Shown: piece by piece, positions 12,937 through 24,234 of the stretch
How the letters are laid out: every line of letters begins with the position of its first letter
Numbering within the stretch: position 1 is the stretch's first letter
Assembly (NCBI GenBank): GCA_964017155.1
Contig: OZ024867.1
Span: 20,225,731 to 20,289,730, forward strand
Source of the DNA: Oasisia sp. SBJ-2009
Taxonomy: Eukaryota > Annelida > Polychaeta > Sabellida > Siboglinidae
Direction of reading: 5' to 3'
DNA: 64,000 nt
Notes under the pieces: model-generated
Database searches by the model: none
The model's input: the letters and a program-made list of their open reading frames with translations, nothing else
Told to the model about the DNA's origin: nothing
Program-made: the position numbers and the translations under genes

Positions 12937-15005
12937 AAATAGATTGGCCGAAAACGTCAAAAGTTCACAAAAATTAGTCATACATCAAGAATGACATATA
13001 GCTAGATTAACTGTCTAGAGAAATTGATACCATCTCGATAGTAATTATAATGTGCGTCTTCAAACGTTGCACCCCTCCAAGATAAATAGCACCGTGTGTG
13101 GGTTGAAACACGTTTATACAGATACCGATAATAGATCAGACGTTTGCCTGAAACGAATGGCACTGTACACAACAAACAGTCCACCACAGTCTCTTACCGA
13201 TCTGACAGTAACATATAGAGAATATTGAAGATATATATTTTTTGACAATTTATTTTACAAAATGTTGTAAATTTCACCATAAAAATGCAAAAATCATATT
13301 TTTGAACAGCATTTTTTCGGACACGCAAAGTGCTAAATTTCACGAATTTCTATATATCATAATGCTCATCTACTTTGCTTAATTGTGTGATGCAATTATG
13401 AACTGTGCGTCGTATATATACGTCCCCAGGAGGGCTCAGAATCACAGGCCAGTTTCTCATAAATTTTCGCAATATTGAAAGGCCAGGCAGCGTCTTTCGA
13501 TGGTAATTTCAATAAAATTGCATACAGAGCGCTGAAATGTGGGACATACATTCAGGAATATACACGTTACATGATGGAAGCATATTCGTGATACACAGTA
13601 GAACGTATCTCTTGCGTCAGACAAATTATCACCCTATCCCCCTTGCAATAAGCCGCACTTTACTCGGGCGCAACCCATTATATTAGACAGAGACACTTCC
13701 ATAACCATCACACGTCGTTTATTTTGTCACAAGTTATTTCGCTGGTGTACATACACTATTGAAAACATCACACACAGCTGGTAGATTAGTTAATTTCAGA
13801 AGAAAATGTTGGCCAGTGACACCATAGACACGTGGCAAATGTTGAATAGACAGTTGCGGCACCCTCTGCCGCAACTTGATCGCTGTAAACGCATTCATTG
13901 TGGTAATAAGTTTGTTCCTAAAACATATCCAGATTGCTTTAAGCGCATTAAAGAGCATCTTAGATGTTGACAATTCGGATAGAACATACAAAATACCAGT
14001 GATTTATATAGTTTCTTATCAGAGTATATATCACTTATGTATATGATTAGTTTAAGCTGACATGTCATATGCAAATATCTGTATAATTCGGTTATGTTAC
14101 AGCTGAAAAGTGCAAGACTGTCGACAGAGATGGAGTGTTAGTTCTTGTAGACAATTTCAACATACTGACACTTCTGTTAGGTGCCCAATTTTAGTTTGTA
14201 TGAGCATCAATGAACCTATTCGGATTACGGCGGTCGGGGCATACTTGGAGAAAACGCGCTGCTTTCTTATTCTCAGTCACATCTGGGGTATATTTAAATA
14301 TATTCTCAATTGTGTTCGGTGTTTCAGTTAGCGTATATATGTCGCTAAAATGAGCAGGTGAAATATAGTTAATTTTTAGACGCGCGTGGAAAATCCGCTT
14401 CATTCGGCGACCAACAATTGACTAAAATAGAGGCTGCGTTTAGGGGGTGGGGGTTGTAATCAAATGTTCTTTGCTCGCCCGTTGATGCTTATTTTGTGTT
14501 CTAAATATGACACAAGCAAGCGTCACATAATTAGGATTAACAAATAGCAAGCTATCGGATGTTCATTTTAGTATTTGTTATTAAGAAACACGCATTTGTA
14601 GATGTCGAATACACAGTATAAGTAATGTAATGGCAGCTAAACTCATCGTACTGGAAATATGTCGTTAATGTGGCGCATTTTTTAAAATACGAAACAAATT
14701 ATTCACGCTCTTGAACAGGGACATTTGAAGCACAAATTCATGCTCTCTTCATTATAGGATATTACGCATAGCGTGTAACTTGCACATAATCAATATTGTC
14801 AATTTATTTTCCTTGCATATCACGCGGTAACTAGCTAGCTAATTACTTTTAATAACTCTCCTAGATGAGCATTATCAGTAAATAATGACTCCATTGTATT
14901 CGGTATTCCAGTCAATAGCAACTTCAAATGCAGCAAAAACAACCTCACGCATCGCTCAAACCACGTTTTCGTGCCTCTTATGTCAAAACGGCCGTTTTTC
15001 AATTA

Positions 15006-15460
15006 GGCGTAAGACCACCTTTGCATTTTCCATAGGCGACCATTATAACGTTTCCTTCATTTCCTATTAATCTTGATCAGCTCTGTTATTGACGATTTCA
15101 CGGCATATTTACCCTCCATAGACAGAGGTTCAGTGAAAAATTCGTGAACTTTTAATACCTCAGGCTTCCACAAAGTTCATTCAAACCTTACACCCCTCCA
15201 TTTCTGCTTGAACCACCCACGGATTGCCCCTGACTACATCACCAAGCAAAATGACAACTGTATTAATACGCAGAAATGCACTGAATGACAGCTGTCATAA
15301 TTTGACAGCTCTGATGTCACGCTGCACAAAAACATCATTTATAATCACTCCACACTACATATGTGCTCACAGAAATTCAGACAACCTGCATAATGCTGAT
15401 TTTATAGGGCACTCTGCGATCGGGGAATGGCGGACGTGCACCTTTTGGTGGTCTTACGCC
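15006..15460. mobile_element. MITE-like element, copy 2
   Basis: Same orientation and same 14-bp termini as copy 1. It differs by scattered substitutions and about 9 extra bases near 15,205. Confidence 0.88.
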
Positions 15461-15529
15461 AGTAATTGGTTGACATCGACTGTCAACCCGAAAATATACG
15501 TATATGGACGCAGTCAACCGTGTATGTGT

Positions 15530-15623
15530 GCGTTTGTGTGTTTGTAGGTGTGTGTATGTGGTGTGTGTGTGTTTATGTGGTGTGTATATGTGTGTTATGT
15601 GGTGTGTGTATGTGTATGTATGT

Positions 15624-15695
<72 letters not shown>
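15530..15695. repeat. (GT)n microsatellite
   Basis: GT-rich with TATG interruptions, then a pure GT run; it starts within the resumed copy B1. Confidence 0.95.
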
Positions 15696-15754
15696 TAAGC
15701 ATATTATGACTTACATATTCCATAGGTACCACATTTCGCGACGTAATGGATAGC

Positions 15755-15964
15755 TCATATGATGCATCCAATACTTCGCGGTTTGCTCACATCAAAGTGA
15801 AAATGTTGCGCGTGACCTCCGTCATCATTTGACTTTCCAAACAATTTCATGTATGTGACATGCATTACAAACACGGGTGATGTTTCTTTATATTTCTTTA
15901 ACACATCATCTGAAACCCGAACTTTAACTAAATGTACCGCGAAATGCACGTGTTTGGCGGCCAT
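15755..15964 (-). CDS. Possible small ORF, 69 residues, unknown
   Basis: On the minus strand an ATG in favourable context (AAAAATGGCCGCC) opens a 69-codon frame beginning MAAKHVHFAVHLVKVRV and ending before a stop at 15,755. No signal peptide, membrane segment or known motif is evident. The nominal open frame extends upstream to 16,036, but I chose this ATG for its context. It lies between two dispersed-repeat copies and could be part of a mobile element. Function unknown. Confidence 0.25.
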   Translation of the reverse strand: MAAKHVHFAVHLVKVRVSDDVLKKYKETSPVFVMHVTYMKLFGKSNDDGGHAQHFHFDVSKPRSIGCII

Positions 15965-16044
15965 TTTTGATCGCTGACGGTGACTTGCTAAGCAACTGGT
16001 CAGGAGATGTGTTGATGTGTCCTTCATCAGATACAAGAATTAAG

Positions 16045-16455
16045 CGCATAACGAATAGATCTCTTTAGAAATACGTCCTGGAAATGAGCAAGTGAAATCT
16101 CACTGTTACAGCAGGTGCAAACTTCTCCAGTAATTGGTTGGCATCGACTGTCAACCCGAAAATAGACCCACAGGGACGCAGTCAACCGTGAAGCCCACTT
16201 CCGGCTCCTTGGCTCAGTTACACTCCGCTAGTTACTCGTTATCTAAACTGTGATCTCTCCTAGGTTAAGTGGCTGTGAATGTCCTGCGGCATCATTGGCA
16301 GGCCGAGTCTGACGCGGGGTTAGTCAGTGCCTTGCGACACCGATCTGTCTGTGATGACGGAACAATTGTTCGGCCCTCGTTCCAACAGGAACATTCTAAC
16401 AAGACAGTTGTGTGAGGCGCAGTTGCATAGTAGTCAAAACAACGCACCGTCTCTC
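16045..16455. repeat. Dispersed repeat, copy B2
   Basis: It matches the right half of copy A (about 575-1003) and contains the unoccupied target of the 12,491-15,460 element. Its right end runs straight into an (AC)n microsatellite, at the same place where copy A runs into (GTT)n. Confidence 0.75.
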
Positions 16456-16811
<356 letters not shown>

Positions 16812-17182
16812 TACATATACATAAATCTGTCGATAGCAGGATTATCGCCAGTAAATTGCCCACACTTCCCTGAAGTTATCTGACTCCGCGGGCGTCCCAC
16901 GTCATCAACACGTGCAGTGAACCTTGCAAATCGTTGAGTCAACGTTGTGTTACAAAGACCAAACGCACTTGAAATCTGTCTCTGGTGGACAAATGCAACA
17001 TGTATATAACTGTAAATGATAATTCTGACTGACGCTGTTGCAACATAGCAAAGCGATGTGTGGTAGATTAGTTAGCGAGTAAATCAAAAGATAAGGCAAG
17101 CAATATTGATTGTGCGCAGAAACTGAACCTAAAAGTATTTTCTGCTATTGTCCGAATATGTGTAACATAGAATTATACTTAC

Positions 17183-17295
17183 GCATAATACAAAACACCA
17201 TTGTGGTTTGCAGTGACATTACAGGGGATTGAGCAATACATGGCGGCAATGTCCAAGCCCAGATAGTTCACAGTTGTTACAGCAGCGATTCTTAG
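17183..17295 (-). CDS. Candidate exon, 37 codons, unknown domain
   Basis: The minus strand reads an acceptor (CGTAACAG at the 17,295 edge, with pyrimidines upstream), an open frame and a strong donor (ATGC then GTAAGT at the 17,183 edge), phase 0 to 2. The peptide includes VNYLGLDIAAMYCSIPCNVT, with two cysteines and an N-V-T glycosylation-type site, as in an ectodomain. It is the first candidate exon downstream of the FN3 series on the same strand. Its phase does not match the phase-1 exit of the last FN3 exon, so an intervening exon would be needed if they belong together. Confidence 0.35.
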
Positions 17296-17674
17296 CTGTT
17301 ACGATATGCGAAGAAATTCCTTCTTGGAATTTGTTTGTCTTCAGATATATCTTATATAATCGTAACGTATATAAATGAACGAGAACATTGATTGAATAAT
17401 TAACAAAACGCCGCGGACTTTTACAAAATGAAGACACTCTTTGAAACTCGAAAGCAAAAGGATCGAACGCAGTTAAAGGGGAATCAATATGTGAATGTAT
17501 AGTTCGAAGGCTTTATGGGGAGTGAACATTGATTTCTCCCACGTGTGTAAGGTGCATTTTCAGCGGCATCAAACGTATTAAATGCTAAAACGACCAACTG
17601 ACGACACATGTGTTGTGAATACCAAATATTGCGTTTCATTATACTCGCATGCATAAGGCATGTCCGAACAATTA

Positions 17675-17724
17675 GATATATGGTGGCGAGCCAATAAAAA
17701 TAGTCCCCCAGTGGTAAGAACCGG

Positions 17725-17800
<76 letters not shown>

Positions 17801-17806
17801 CCGGTT

Positions 17807-17857
<51 letters not shown>

Positions 17858-17901
17858 CCGGTTCTTACCACTGGGACTATTTTTATTGGCTCGCCACCAT
17901 A

Positions 17902-17905
<4 letters not shown>
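17675..17905. mobile_element. Long hairpin / foldback element with (TA)n core
   Basis: Arm 1 (17,681-17,727) holds GGTGGCGAGCCAATAAAAAT and GGTAAGAACCGGGTCTATA. Arm 2 (17,851-17,898) is its reverse complement apart from a 2-bp length difference. A third, partial inverted copy (TATAGACCCGGTTCTTA) lies at 17,794-17,810 inside the (TA)n core. It is flanked by TA-rich sequence, consistent with insertion at TA. (TA)n continues to about 17,988. Confidence 0.75.
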
Positions 17906-17990
<85 letters not shown>

Positions 17991-18093
17991 CGTGGTAACA
18001 TAAAAGCGAAAGCAACAGCAGCGGTTGTATCAGCATTTACAACGCCAATAATATCACCTAAAACAATACGAAGATAAGAATAAAGTAACTTAC

Positions 18094-18365
18094 GAATTAC
18101 ACACACATTTGGTGTAGCAGTTTCCGCAGAACTTATCTGGTAGCTGCTCATTGATTTAACTTCCCACGTGTACGTGTGGCCGGCTTTAGTTCATCGACTT
18201 TTTGCTTCAGTCCGGTCAATTTGAATGTGTTCTTCCAAGATGATTCTGATTTTGAATAGGCGACTCGATATGCATCTGGATAACTTCCGTCCGGTGGTTC
18301 CCAACTCACGACCACTTCGGTGGAATTACTGGCGACTGCCGTCAACACCCTCACAGCATGCGGCT
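18094..18365 (-). pseudogene. FN3 exon 9, one-base frameshift
   Basis: A fibronectin type III domain of a likely extracellular protein. The acceptor is AACACAG then AGCCG (edge 18,365) and the donor ATTC then GTAAGT (edge 18,094). It starts EPHAVRVLTAVASNSTEVVV with the conserved Trp following (SWEPP). At about 18,177-18,184 the frame slips: ELKP continues as [15 protein letters not shown] only in another frame, which fits loss of one base in a C/G run. The exon is 272 nt instead of a multiple of three. It is the 3'-most FN3 exon found. Either the base is missing in the genome, or it is an assembly error. Confidence 0.8.
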
Positions 18366-18412
18366 CTGTGTTACGAATCAACACAATCCACCACATCAGA
18401 TCATGAAACGTT

Positions 18413-18832
18413 TGTTCGTTTGTAGACTTATCAATGATATGCTGAATGCACATATTCTAAATATAAATGTGTGTGAAATACATCAATGCTTGAGACATTT
18501 GTTGTTAGTTTTGCTTAATTTGTAATATTAGATTTCAAATATGTACATATAATTTATATATTATATAATCACAAATACATAATTACCATTTCATGACAAC
18601 TTCTGTAATAAAACAAACGAGATAGAAATTGCACATATATGTATGTTCTTTTGTAGAATGATCAATTATATGTTGAATGCACATATTCTAAATATAAATG
18701 TGTGTGAAATATATCAACGCTTGCGACATTTGTTATTAGTTTTGCTTAATTTATAACATTGCATTTTGAATGTGTAGTAATAATGTATTATTATATCATC
18801 GCAAATACGTAATTACCATTTCATGACAACTT
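18413..18832. repeat. Tandem duplication, ~190-bp copies, 231-bp period
   Basis: Copy 1 is 18,413-18,602 and copy 2 is 18,644-18,832. Both contain GAATGCACATATTCTAAATA and TACCATTTCATGACAACTT. The duplication lies within the intron between FN3 exons 8 and 9. Confidence 0.88.
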
Positions 18833-18953
18833 GCAAATATATCCGCACACTCACAAACATTCGCACGCATTTACTAATACTTACTTTTCAGAATATTAAT
18901 CATGAAATATAGATAAAAAAGGAAACAATGTATATGCACATTTGTATACGTAC

Positions 18954-19235
18954 TTAGAGTGACCGCCACTTCTGCGGGTTTCAAACTGGCGTTGTCACCG
19001 GACGTCACTGCGAACAACTTGACAGCACAGCTTTGTCCTGGTATCAGACTGTCGATGGTCACTTCTCGTTGAGCAACGACGGCAGTGATGAGTTCGTCGA
19101 ATTCCTCCTGGTTTATCTCCCAGTACAAGACTCTCCACATCTTGATGGCAGACTGACTGGTGTCATACTCCCACTGCATCTTCACAGTCGTCGTTGTCAT
19201 CGATATCACTCGCAGAGACAGAGGAGGCTCAGGGT
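18954..19235 (-). CDS. FN3 exon 8, intact
   Basis: A complete fibronectin type III domain of 94 codons in a single phase 1-to-1 exon. The acceptor is GTTGCAG then ACCCTGAG (edge 19,235) and the donor TCTAA then GTACGT (edge 18,954). The domain starts PEPPLSLRVISMTTTTVKM, has the B-strand Trp (QWEYD), and has the late motif SLIPGQSCAVKLFAVTSGD, where Cys replaces the usual Tyr. Single-exon phase 1-1 FN3 domains are typical of tenascins and receptor-type tyrosine phosphatases, so the parent protein is probably an adhesion or receptor ectodomain. The family cannot be named from this window. Confidence 0.85.
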
Positions 19236-19289
19236 CTGCAACGTCACATGAAGAACACTTGATCAAGTACAGCTGGTGTCAAGGCATGC

Positions 19290-19515
19290 ATACACACTTA
19301 GTTACATACATATATACACATGCACACATGCACACATAAATACACACACATACATGCATACATACATACATACATACATACATACATACATGCATGCATG
19401 CATACATACATACATACATACTTACATACATACATACATACATACATACACACATACATACATACATACATACATACATACATGCATACATACATACATA
19501 CATACATACATACAT

Positions 19516-19581
<66 letters not shown>

Positions 19582-19596
19582 ACACACACACACACA

Positions 19597-19645
<49 letters not shown>

Positions 19646-19672
19646 ACACCCACACACACACACCCACACCCA

Positions 19673-19734
<62 letters not shown>

Positions 19735-19738
19735 ACAC
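19290..19738. repeat. (CATA)n then (CA)n compound microsatellite
   Basis: CATA repeats at 19,310-19,515, then CA with CCCACA interruptions to 19,738. Overlapping long frames are artefacts. Confidence 0.97.
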
Positions 19739-19883
19739 ACCCTTTATTCGGCCTTTGTTTTATCACTTTGATTTGCTAGACATCTCCTGTTTGTCGACTA
19801 GTTATAAATTAAAAACGTTACACGCAGACAACATGTATAAACATTTACCCAACACGTTACGCATTTCCAAATGCACCACTTAC

Positions 19884-20002
19884 TTGTGTGCAATGGACGT
19901 GTAGCGGCAGAAATGAGTTTATTCCCTGACTTCACCGTCATCGTAACGTTGTATCCTTGGCCTGGGTACAGTCCCATCAATTTATACTCCAGAGTAGAAC
20001 CG
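19884..20002 (-). CDS. FN3 domain 7, second half
   Basis: An acceptor with a good pyrimidine tract (GTTCTTGTTCACAG, edge 20,002) starts in phase 2. The donor (CACACAA then GTAAGT, edge 19,884) leaves in phase 1. The peptide holds the E-F-G part of an FN3 domain: STLEYKLMGLYPGQGYNVTM, then a VKSG and LHTS ending. The L-P-G-Y motif is canonical. It joins in phase to the exon at 20,511-20,624. Confidence 0.75.
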
Positions 20003-20154
20003 CTGTGAACAAGAACATCTGATATGTTATTCATTTAATATATTGCGATATTCCACATCAATTCATAGGTGCTCCGTTAAACCTGCACCACGTTTATATC
20101 CAAGTATACTAATACAGTCTGTTTTATACTGCTACATGGTAATTTATTGTATAT

Positions 20155-20345
20155 ACACACACGCGCGCGCACACGCGCGCGCACACGCACACGCACACGC
20201 ACACGCACACGCACACGCACACGCACACGCACACGCACACGCACACGCACACGCACACACAATATATTGTTACATTGGTTACCGAGAGTGGATAGCAAAC
20301 AAGGACTACTTGAAAACGGACATTCTGAACACGTACGTTTGTAAA

Positions 20346-20398
<53 letters not shown>

Positions 20399-20400
20399 CA
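20155..20400. repeat. (ACGCAC)n and (TA)n microsatellites
   Basis: CACACG-type hexanucleotides at 20,155-20,262 and (TA)n at 20,349-20,397. Both lie in the intron that splits FN3 domain 7 in the minus-strand gene. Confidence 0.9.
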
Positions 20401-20510
20401 ATCTACGCTTTTTAAAATAATCATATTATTAAAGCAGAAAATACAGTATGTTTACGAAATGTTTCCGTCGAACCCATTGGTGTTAACTTTGCCAATAACA
20501 CAGTACTCAC

Positions 20511-20624
20511 GCGTTGATAGTGATAGACGTAGTCGACCCTCCGGTAAGTTTTTTGATTGTCAGTTGGTGTTGCGTAATTCCACCAGATGGTTGTTTCCAA
20601 TAAACTGCCAGGGACGAGTTTGTG
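20511..20624 (-). CDS. FN3 domain 7, first half
   Basis: A 114-nt candidate exon with a strong donor (CAACGC then GTGAGT, edge 20,511) and a weak, purine-rich acceptor (AAAACACAG, edge 20,624), phase 2 to 2. The peptide has the B-C-E strands of an FN3 domain (SSLAVYWKQPSGGITQHQLT). It joins in phase to 19,884-20,002, reconstituting one domain. No A strand is visible, and the phase-2 start does not match the phase-1 exit of the exon before it, so an upstream piece may be missing or decayed. Confidence 0.6.
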
Positions 20625-20691
20625 CTGTGTTTTCTAATCCTTTGGAATTATCACATCTAGAGAACTTTCCCTACACTGGTAAAGTACTCAC

Positions 20692-20941
20692 TTGTATTGG
20701 TAAACATTTTAGTTGTTGTGCTGGTATGGTTGCCGCTTGTAGTATATATAGTGAAGGTTTAGGCGCTGCTCGCTTTGAGACCCTCAATTTGCGTGTGTGC
20801 GTCCTGGTTGACTTTCGCCAATCACGACGACTTGCCGTGCGTGACTCCTATGTAACGGCGTTGAGTTTGAGCTCTTCCATGTCAGTGTAATGTAGGACTG
20901 TCCACGGCTGTCTATGGAGGGTACTTCCACATTTCTTGGAA
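20692..20941 (-). pseudogene. FN3 exon 6, frameshift plus two stops
   Basis: Splice edges are kept: TTGTTGTAG (edge 20,941) and ATACAA then GTGAGT (edge 20,692). The first frame reads PRNVEVPSIDSRGQSYITLT with the conserved Trp following. The domain then continues only in another frame, through an EGLKASS segment and IYTTSGNHTSTT. That frame has a TGA at about 20,822-20,824 and a TAA at 20,759-20,761, which sits where the conserved Tyr is expected. The length of 250 nt is not a multiple of three. It looks like a decayed domain whose splice signals have not yet been lost. Confidence 0.75.
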
Positions 20942-21302
20942 CTACAACAAGAAATGACATCGCGATGTTTAGAACATAATCATACGGATGTATTTTAATA
21001 TTAAAGAATTGTGCAACAAATGGATGACTTCTATGGATGTTACGTTGTCAATGTCGAGTTAAAATTACATGGAGATAATTGTAATTAGTTCCGTAATAAT
21101 ACGTTTCTGAAGTTAATTTCGTTATTTAACCGGGACGATCGTACGTTTAGGAACAGTCTGTATCAAACTGTTCTACATTCGGATGTCTGCACCAGGTATT
21201 CAAATATTGATCCATTATTGTATTTGTTTTCCAGAAGCGGAACACAGCCACTACTCCACTAAAGTATGTATTCTAAAGTTTACGTCAGTGGCGACGACTT
21301 AC

Positions 21303-21563
21303 TTATATAGTATACCGCTTCTACGGCGATGCTCTTTTGAAATCCGCTCAGGGCCATAACCGAGACCGTGTACGGTTTGCCGGACATCAAACTCACAAAC
21401 TTTGCTGTTCTGTTGGTAAGGTCGGTTATGACTTTCCTAGACCCAGCCACGTACTCTAGTTGAGCTGTGTACTTCTCCACACGTCCAGATATTGGTGGTT
21501 CCCATGCCACCGTCCGAAAGTCAAAGTATGTCTTCACTTTGACACTTCGCACGTCATAAGGCT
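21303..21563 (-). CDS. FN3 exon 5, intact
   Basis: A full FN3 domain of 87 codons, phase 1 to 1. The acceptor is AACTTCAG then AGCCT (edge 21,563) and the donor ATATAA then GTAAGT (edge 21,303). It opens EPYDVRSVKVKTYFDFRTVA, has the B-strand Trp followed by EPPISG, and ends with GKPYTVSVMALSG. It is among the best-preserved copies and a good template for judging damage in its neighbours. Extracellular adhesion or ligand-binding repeat inferred. Confidence 0.87.
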
Positions 21564-21569
21564 CTGAAG

Positions 21570-22200
21570 TTTATATTATCGATACATGCACACACTAGGT
21601 ATGACTACCTTTATCCGCATAAACATATGATGAGTGTAACTTTACTTGACTAAGTTCGAAATATCAACAGCGTTCCTCGGGAAATAGTAGTTACCATTTA
21701 CGGTCTCTTGATATCAAAATGTTGGTCGTTAACTTAAAAGCACACCCAACCATTTGTTTACGAGTTTACTGCATACATACATGAAGATATGAAACGTGTA
21801 CATATTAACATATCCAAGAATCCAAAATTCAGCTGTGCCTGTAAGCGTGTGGTATAATAAAGTACTTGCAATTAACAGACATATTCTAACAACTACATTA
21901 AATGTAAATAATTGGACCGTGTCTATATACTCGGTGTAACGGTTGTTTATCAATTCTTGAAGACATATCTGTGTATCGCTGCAGTTTATTGGCCTTTCCT
22001 TTTTACGATGAGCGATTGAAGGGTGGTATCGATCCTATCCATTATATATTGGATTATTGATTTTATTCTATTTACAAAGCCCCTTAATCCTTTACATTTG
22101 TATTGTCCCGCCCTTGAACTTGAATCTTTGAGTTATTGGCGCTGAGGACGTAATGTGTGGGTACATGGCCCTTAATTGAATACGGTTGCCCAAACCATTT
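21570..22200. other. Intron between FN3 exons 4 and 5, no feature seen
   Basis: AT-rich intronic sequence. The open frame at 21,729-21,953 has no FN3 motif or splice edges. Confidence 0.6.
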
Positions 22201-22206
22201 CAAGAA

Positions 22207-22409
22207 ATGCATTTCAAACGCACATGCACACACATACACACACGCACACAAACACACAAACACACACACCCACACGGACGCACGCACGCACGAATACACG
22301 CACACGCACACGCACACGCACACGCACACGCACACGCACACGCACACGCACACGCACACGCACACGCACACGCACACGCACACGCACACGCACACGCACA
22401 CGCACACGT
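22207..22409. repeat. (CACGCA)n microsatellite
   Basis: About 200 bp of CACACG/CACGCA repeats, intronic to the FN3 gene. Confidence 0.97.
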
Positions 22410-22780
22410 CAGCCATGTGTGAAACGCAAGTACGCGCCCCAATTTAAAGACGGATCCACGAATATTGGGAATTCCATTCGCATCTTCAACATCGCATGTA
22501 ACAAGAACGCCATGTTGTTGAAATCACTACACATTACATCACATGGCCAGAGGCCGACTACAGTTATCGTAGTTGATGTCACTAGCTGTCTTTACAAATT
22601 GTTTTTAAGGGACGTGCAGGCGTAGCGAGAGCTGCTACTGATGTGATCAGCTGCAGCGAATCCTGGCGCGCGAGAATGTGGTTACGTATAACAGTTGTAC
22701 CTAAGCATTCTTCATATGTGTTTCATTACGAACCAACGTAACTTTATTCATGCAAATACAACCATTTACTAACGACTTAC

Positions 22781-23101
22781 TTGTATAGAATGAGCCAGTC
22801 AGTTCGGCACTCTCCAGATCGCCACTCACTGCCACTTACACTAACTGTGTATTTCTGTCCTGCCACCAACTCAGGGAACGACGCTGTTCTTGTTCCGACG
22901 TGGAATGATCTTCTGGTGTCAGCCACGTCCAGCAACCAGATGGCGTATCCTGTAAACTGTTCTTCAGGGGCTTCCCATGACACCGTGAGTGACTCGGTAG
23001 ACACGTTCGTCAAGGTCACATGTTTAGGGATATTTCCCATGTGACAATAAGTTAACTGCTTGTTTTCGTAGGAGCTACTATGTTCCTGATAATATCAGGC
23101 T
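22781..23101 (-). pseudogene. FN3 exon 4, chimeric and frameshifted
   Basis: The acceptor is ACGTTTCAG then AGCCTGAT (edge 23,101) and the donor ATACAA then GTAAGT (edge 22,781). The exon is 321 nt, about 60 longer than its neighbours. From the acceptor, EPDIIRNIVAPTKTSS is followed by a TAA (23,052-23,054) and LIVTWE, the start of one FN3 domain. A second FN3 start then appears in another frame (PKHVTLTNVSTESLTVSWEA) and continues to GQKYTVSV. A further frame change at about 22,825-22,845 is needed to reach SGDLESAELTGSFYTS at the donor. This looks like two FN3 starts fused, with at least two frame breaks. Confidence 0.7.
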
Positions 23102-23212
23102 CTGAAACGTTTCAAATATTCATAAACAGAGTCGAATTATGAAAACGACAATGTGTCATGTGAATTGCCTTACCAATGTCATCCCATTTATATATATATA
23201 ACATTATATATA

Positions 23213-23217
<5 letters not shown>

Positions 23218-23286
<69 letters not shown>
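23218..23286. repeat. (TA)n microsatellite
   Basis: A pure TA run, intronic. Confidence 0.97.
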
Positions 23287-23288
<2 letters not shown>

Positions 23289-23503
23289 CTACGATAACAT
23301 TCACTTATCTCAGGAGGTATTATTATATAATATTACCGTACTAAATTAAATTAATGTCAAAATATGTTATACAAATGAAAATACAAATTATATCTTATAT
23401 ATGTCGATTACTTTCAATAAGGACGAAGGCAATAACATGTAATTCATCAGAGGAGTTGATTCTGCGAGATCAAGGGTTCGGTGTAAGGTGTGCTTATACT
23501 TAC

Positions 23504-23638
23504 TTGTGTAGACCTCTTCGTCCACTGAGTATTTGCTCGGTCCCCGCATACCTTGGCCGCTGGTAGTGTACGTCATCACATTCCCGGAGACGGGCGGGTC
23601 TCACGAGACAACCCTCAGGTGTGCTGTCTTGTAAGGCT
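23504..23638 (-). pseudogene. FN3 exon 3, truncated remnant with stop
   Basis: Splice edges persist: CCTTTCAG then AGCCT (edge 23,638) and ACACAA then GTAAGT (edge 23,504). The exon is only 135 nt, about half a normal domain, though still a multiple of three. It reads EPYKTAHLRVVS, then a TGA (23,601-23,603) exactly where the B-strand Trp belongs, then DPPVSGNV, and ends in a GPSKYSVDEEVYTS G-strand. The middle of the domain is deleted. Confidence 0.72.
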
Positions 23639-23908
23639 CTGAAAGGTACAACATATACATACTGCCATGGTCTGGCAGACAACAGCGACAACATCTAGAT
23701 ACACCCCGCACACGCCATCATATGTCCCAGAGTATAAGGCGTAAGACAACTGTTGATAATATATATGTCAGTTAATATCATTCTACGACTGGCACGCGCA
23801 CACGCACAGGTACATAGTCTACACCACGGTGAAATATTACTACAATCATCGTATAAAAATGACAACTATTGAGACTTGCAAATAAGTCCACACCATTCTA
23901 CTATAGGC

Positions 23909-24040
<132 letters not shown>

Positions 24041-24234
24041 CGAAATTGTAATTAGCAGTTTTTACATTTAATGGTGTTATTTATTTAATTACACTAATAA
24101 ACGTACTTTAGTTTCACGTTCGAAGTATGACAACCATTTAATGTGGAATATTCATGTACTCGTCTTCACTATACCGATGCACGGTCTGGGAACAACGTAA
24201 TCGATACCTCTGAATTACTCGTTAGCCAACTTAC

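Larger units (their letters stand above)
12491..15460. mobile_element. Composite element bounded by two direct MITE copies
   Basis: A 2,970-bp segment is bounded by two direct copies of a 446-455 bp inverted-repeat element. The outer flanks carry the same 4-bp word AGTA (12,487-12,490 and 15,461-15,464). The related locus at about 16,130 reads CTCCAGTAATTGG with one AGTA and no insert, so it serves as an empty site. The inner flanks of the two copies do not match each other. The ~2.07-kb interior has no recognised gene. The arrangement could reflect mobilisation of the whole composite, or recombination between separate insertions. Confidence 0.6.

Noticed and set aside
12491..15460. The two direct copies as LTRs of a retrotransposon
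   Set aside because: The copies start GGCG and end CGCC as perfect inverted repeats rather than TG...CA, and the interior lacks gag/pol, a primer-binding site and a polypurine tract.
20459..20890. 143-codon plus-strand frame
   Set aside because: It lies antisense to FN3 domains 6 and 7, whose minus-strand motifs and splice sites explain the sequence better.
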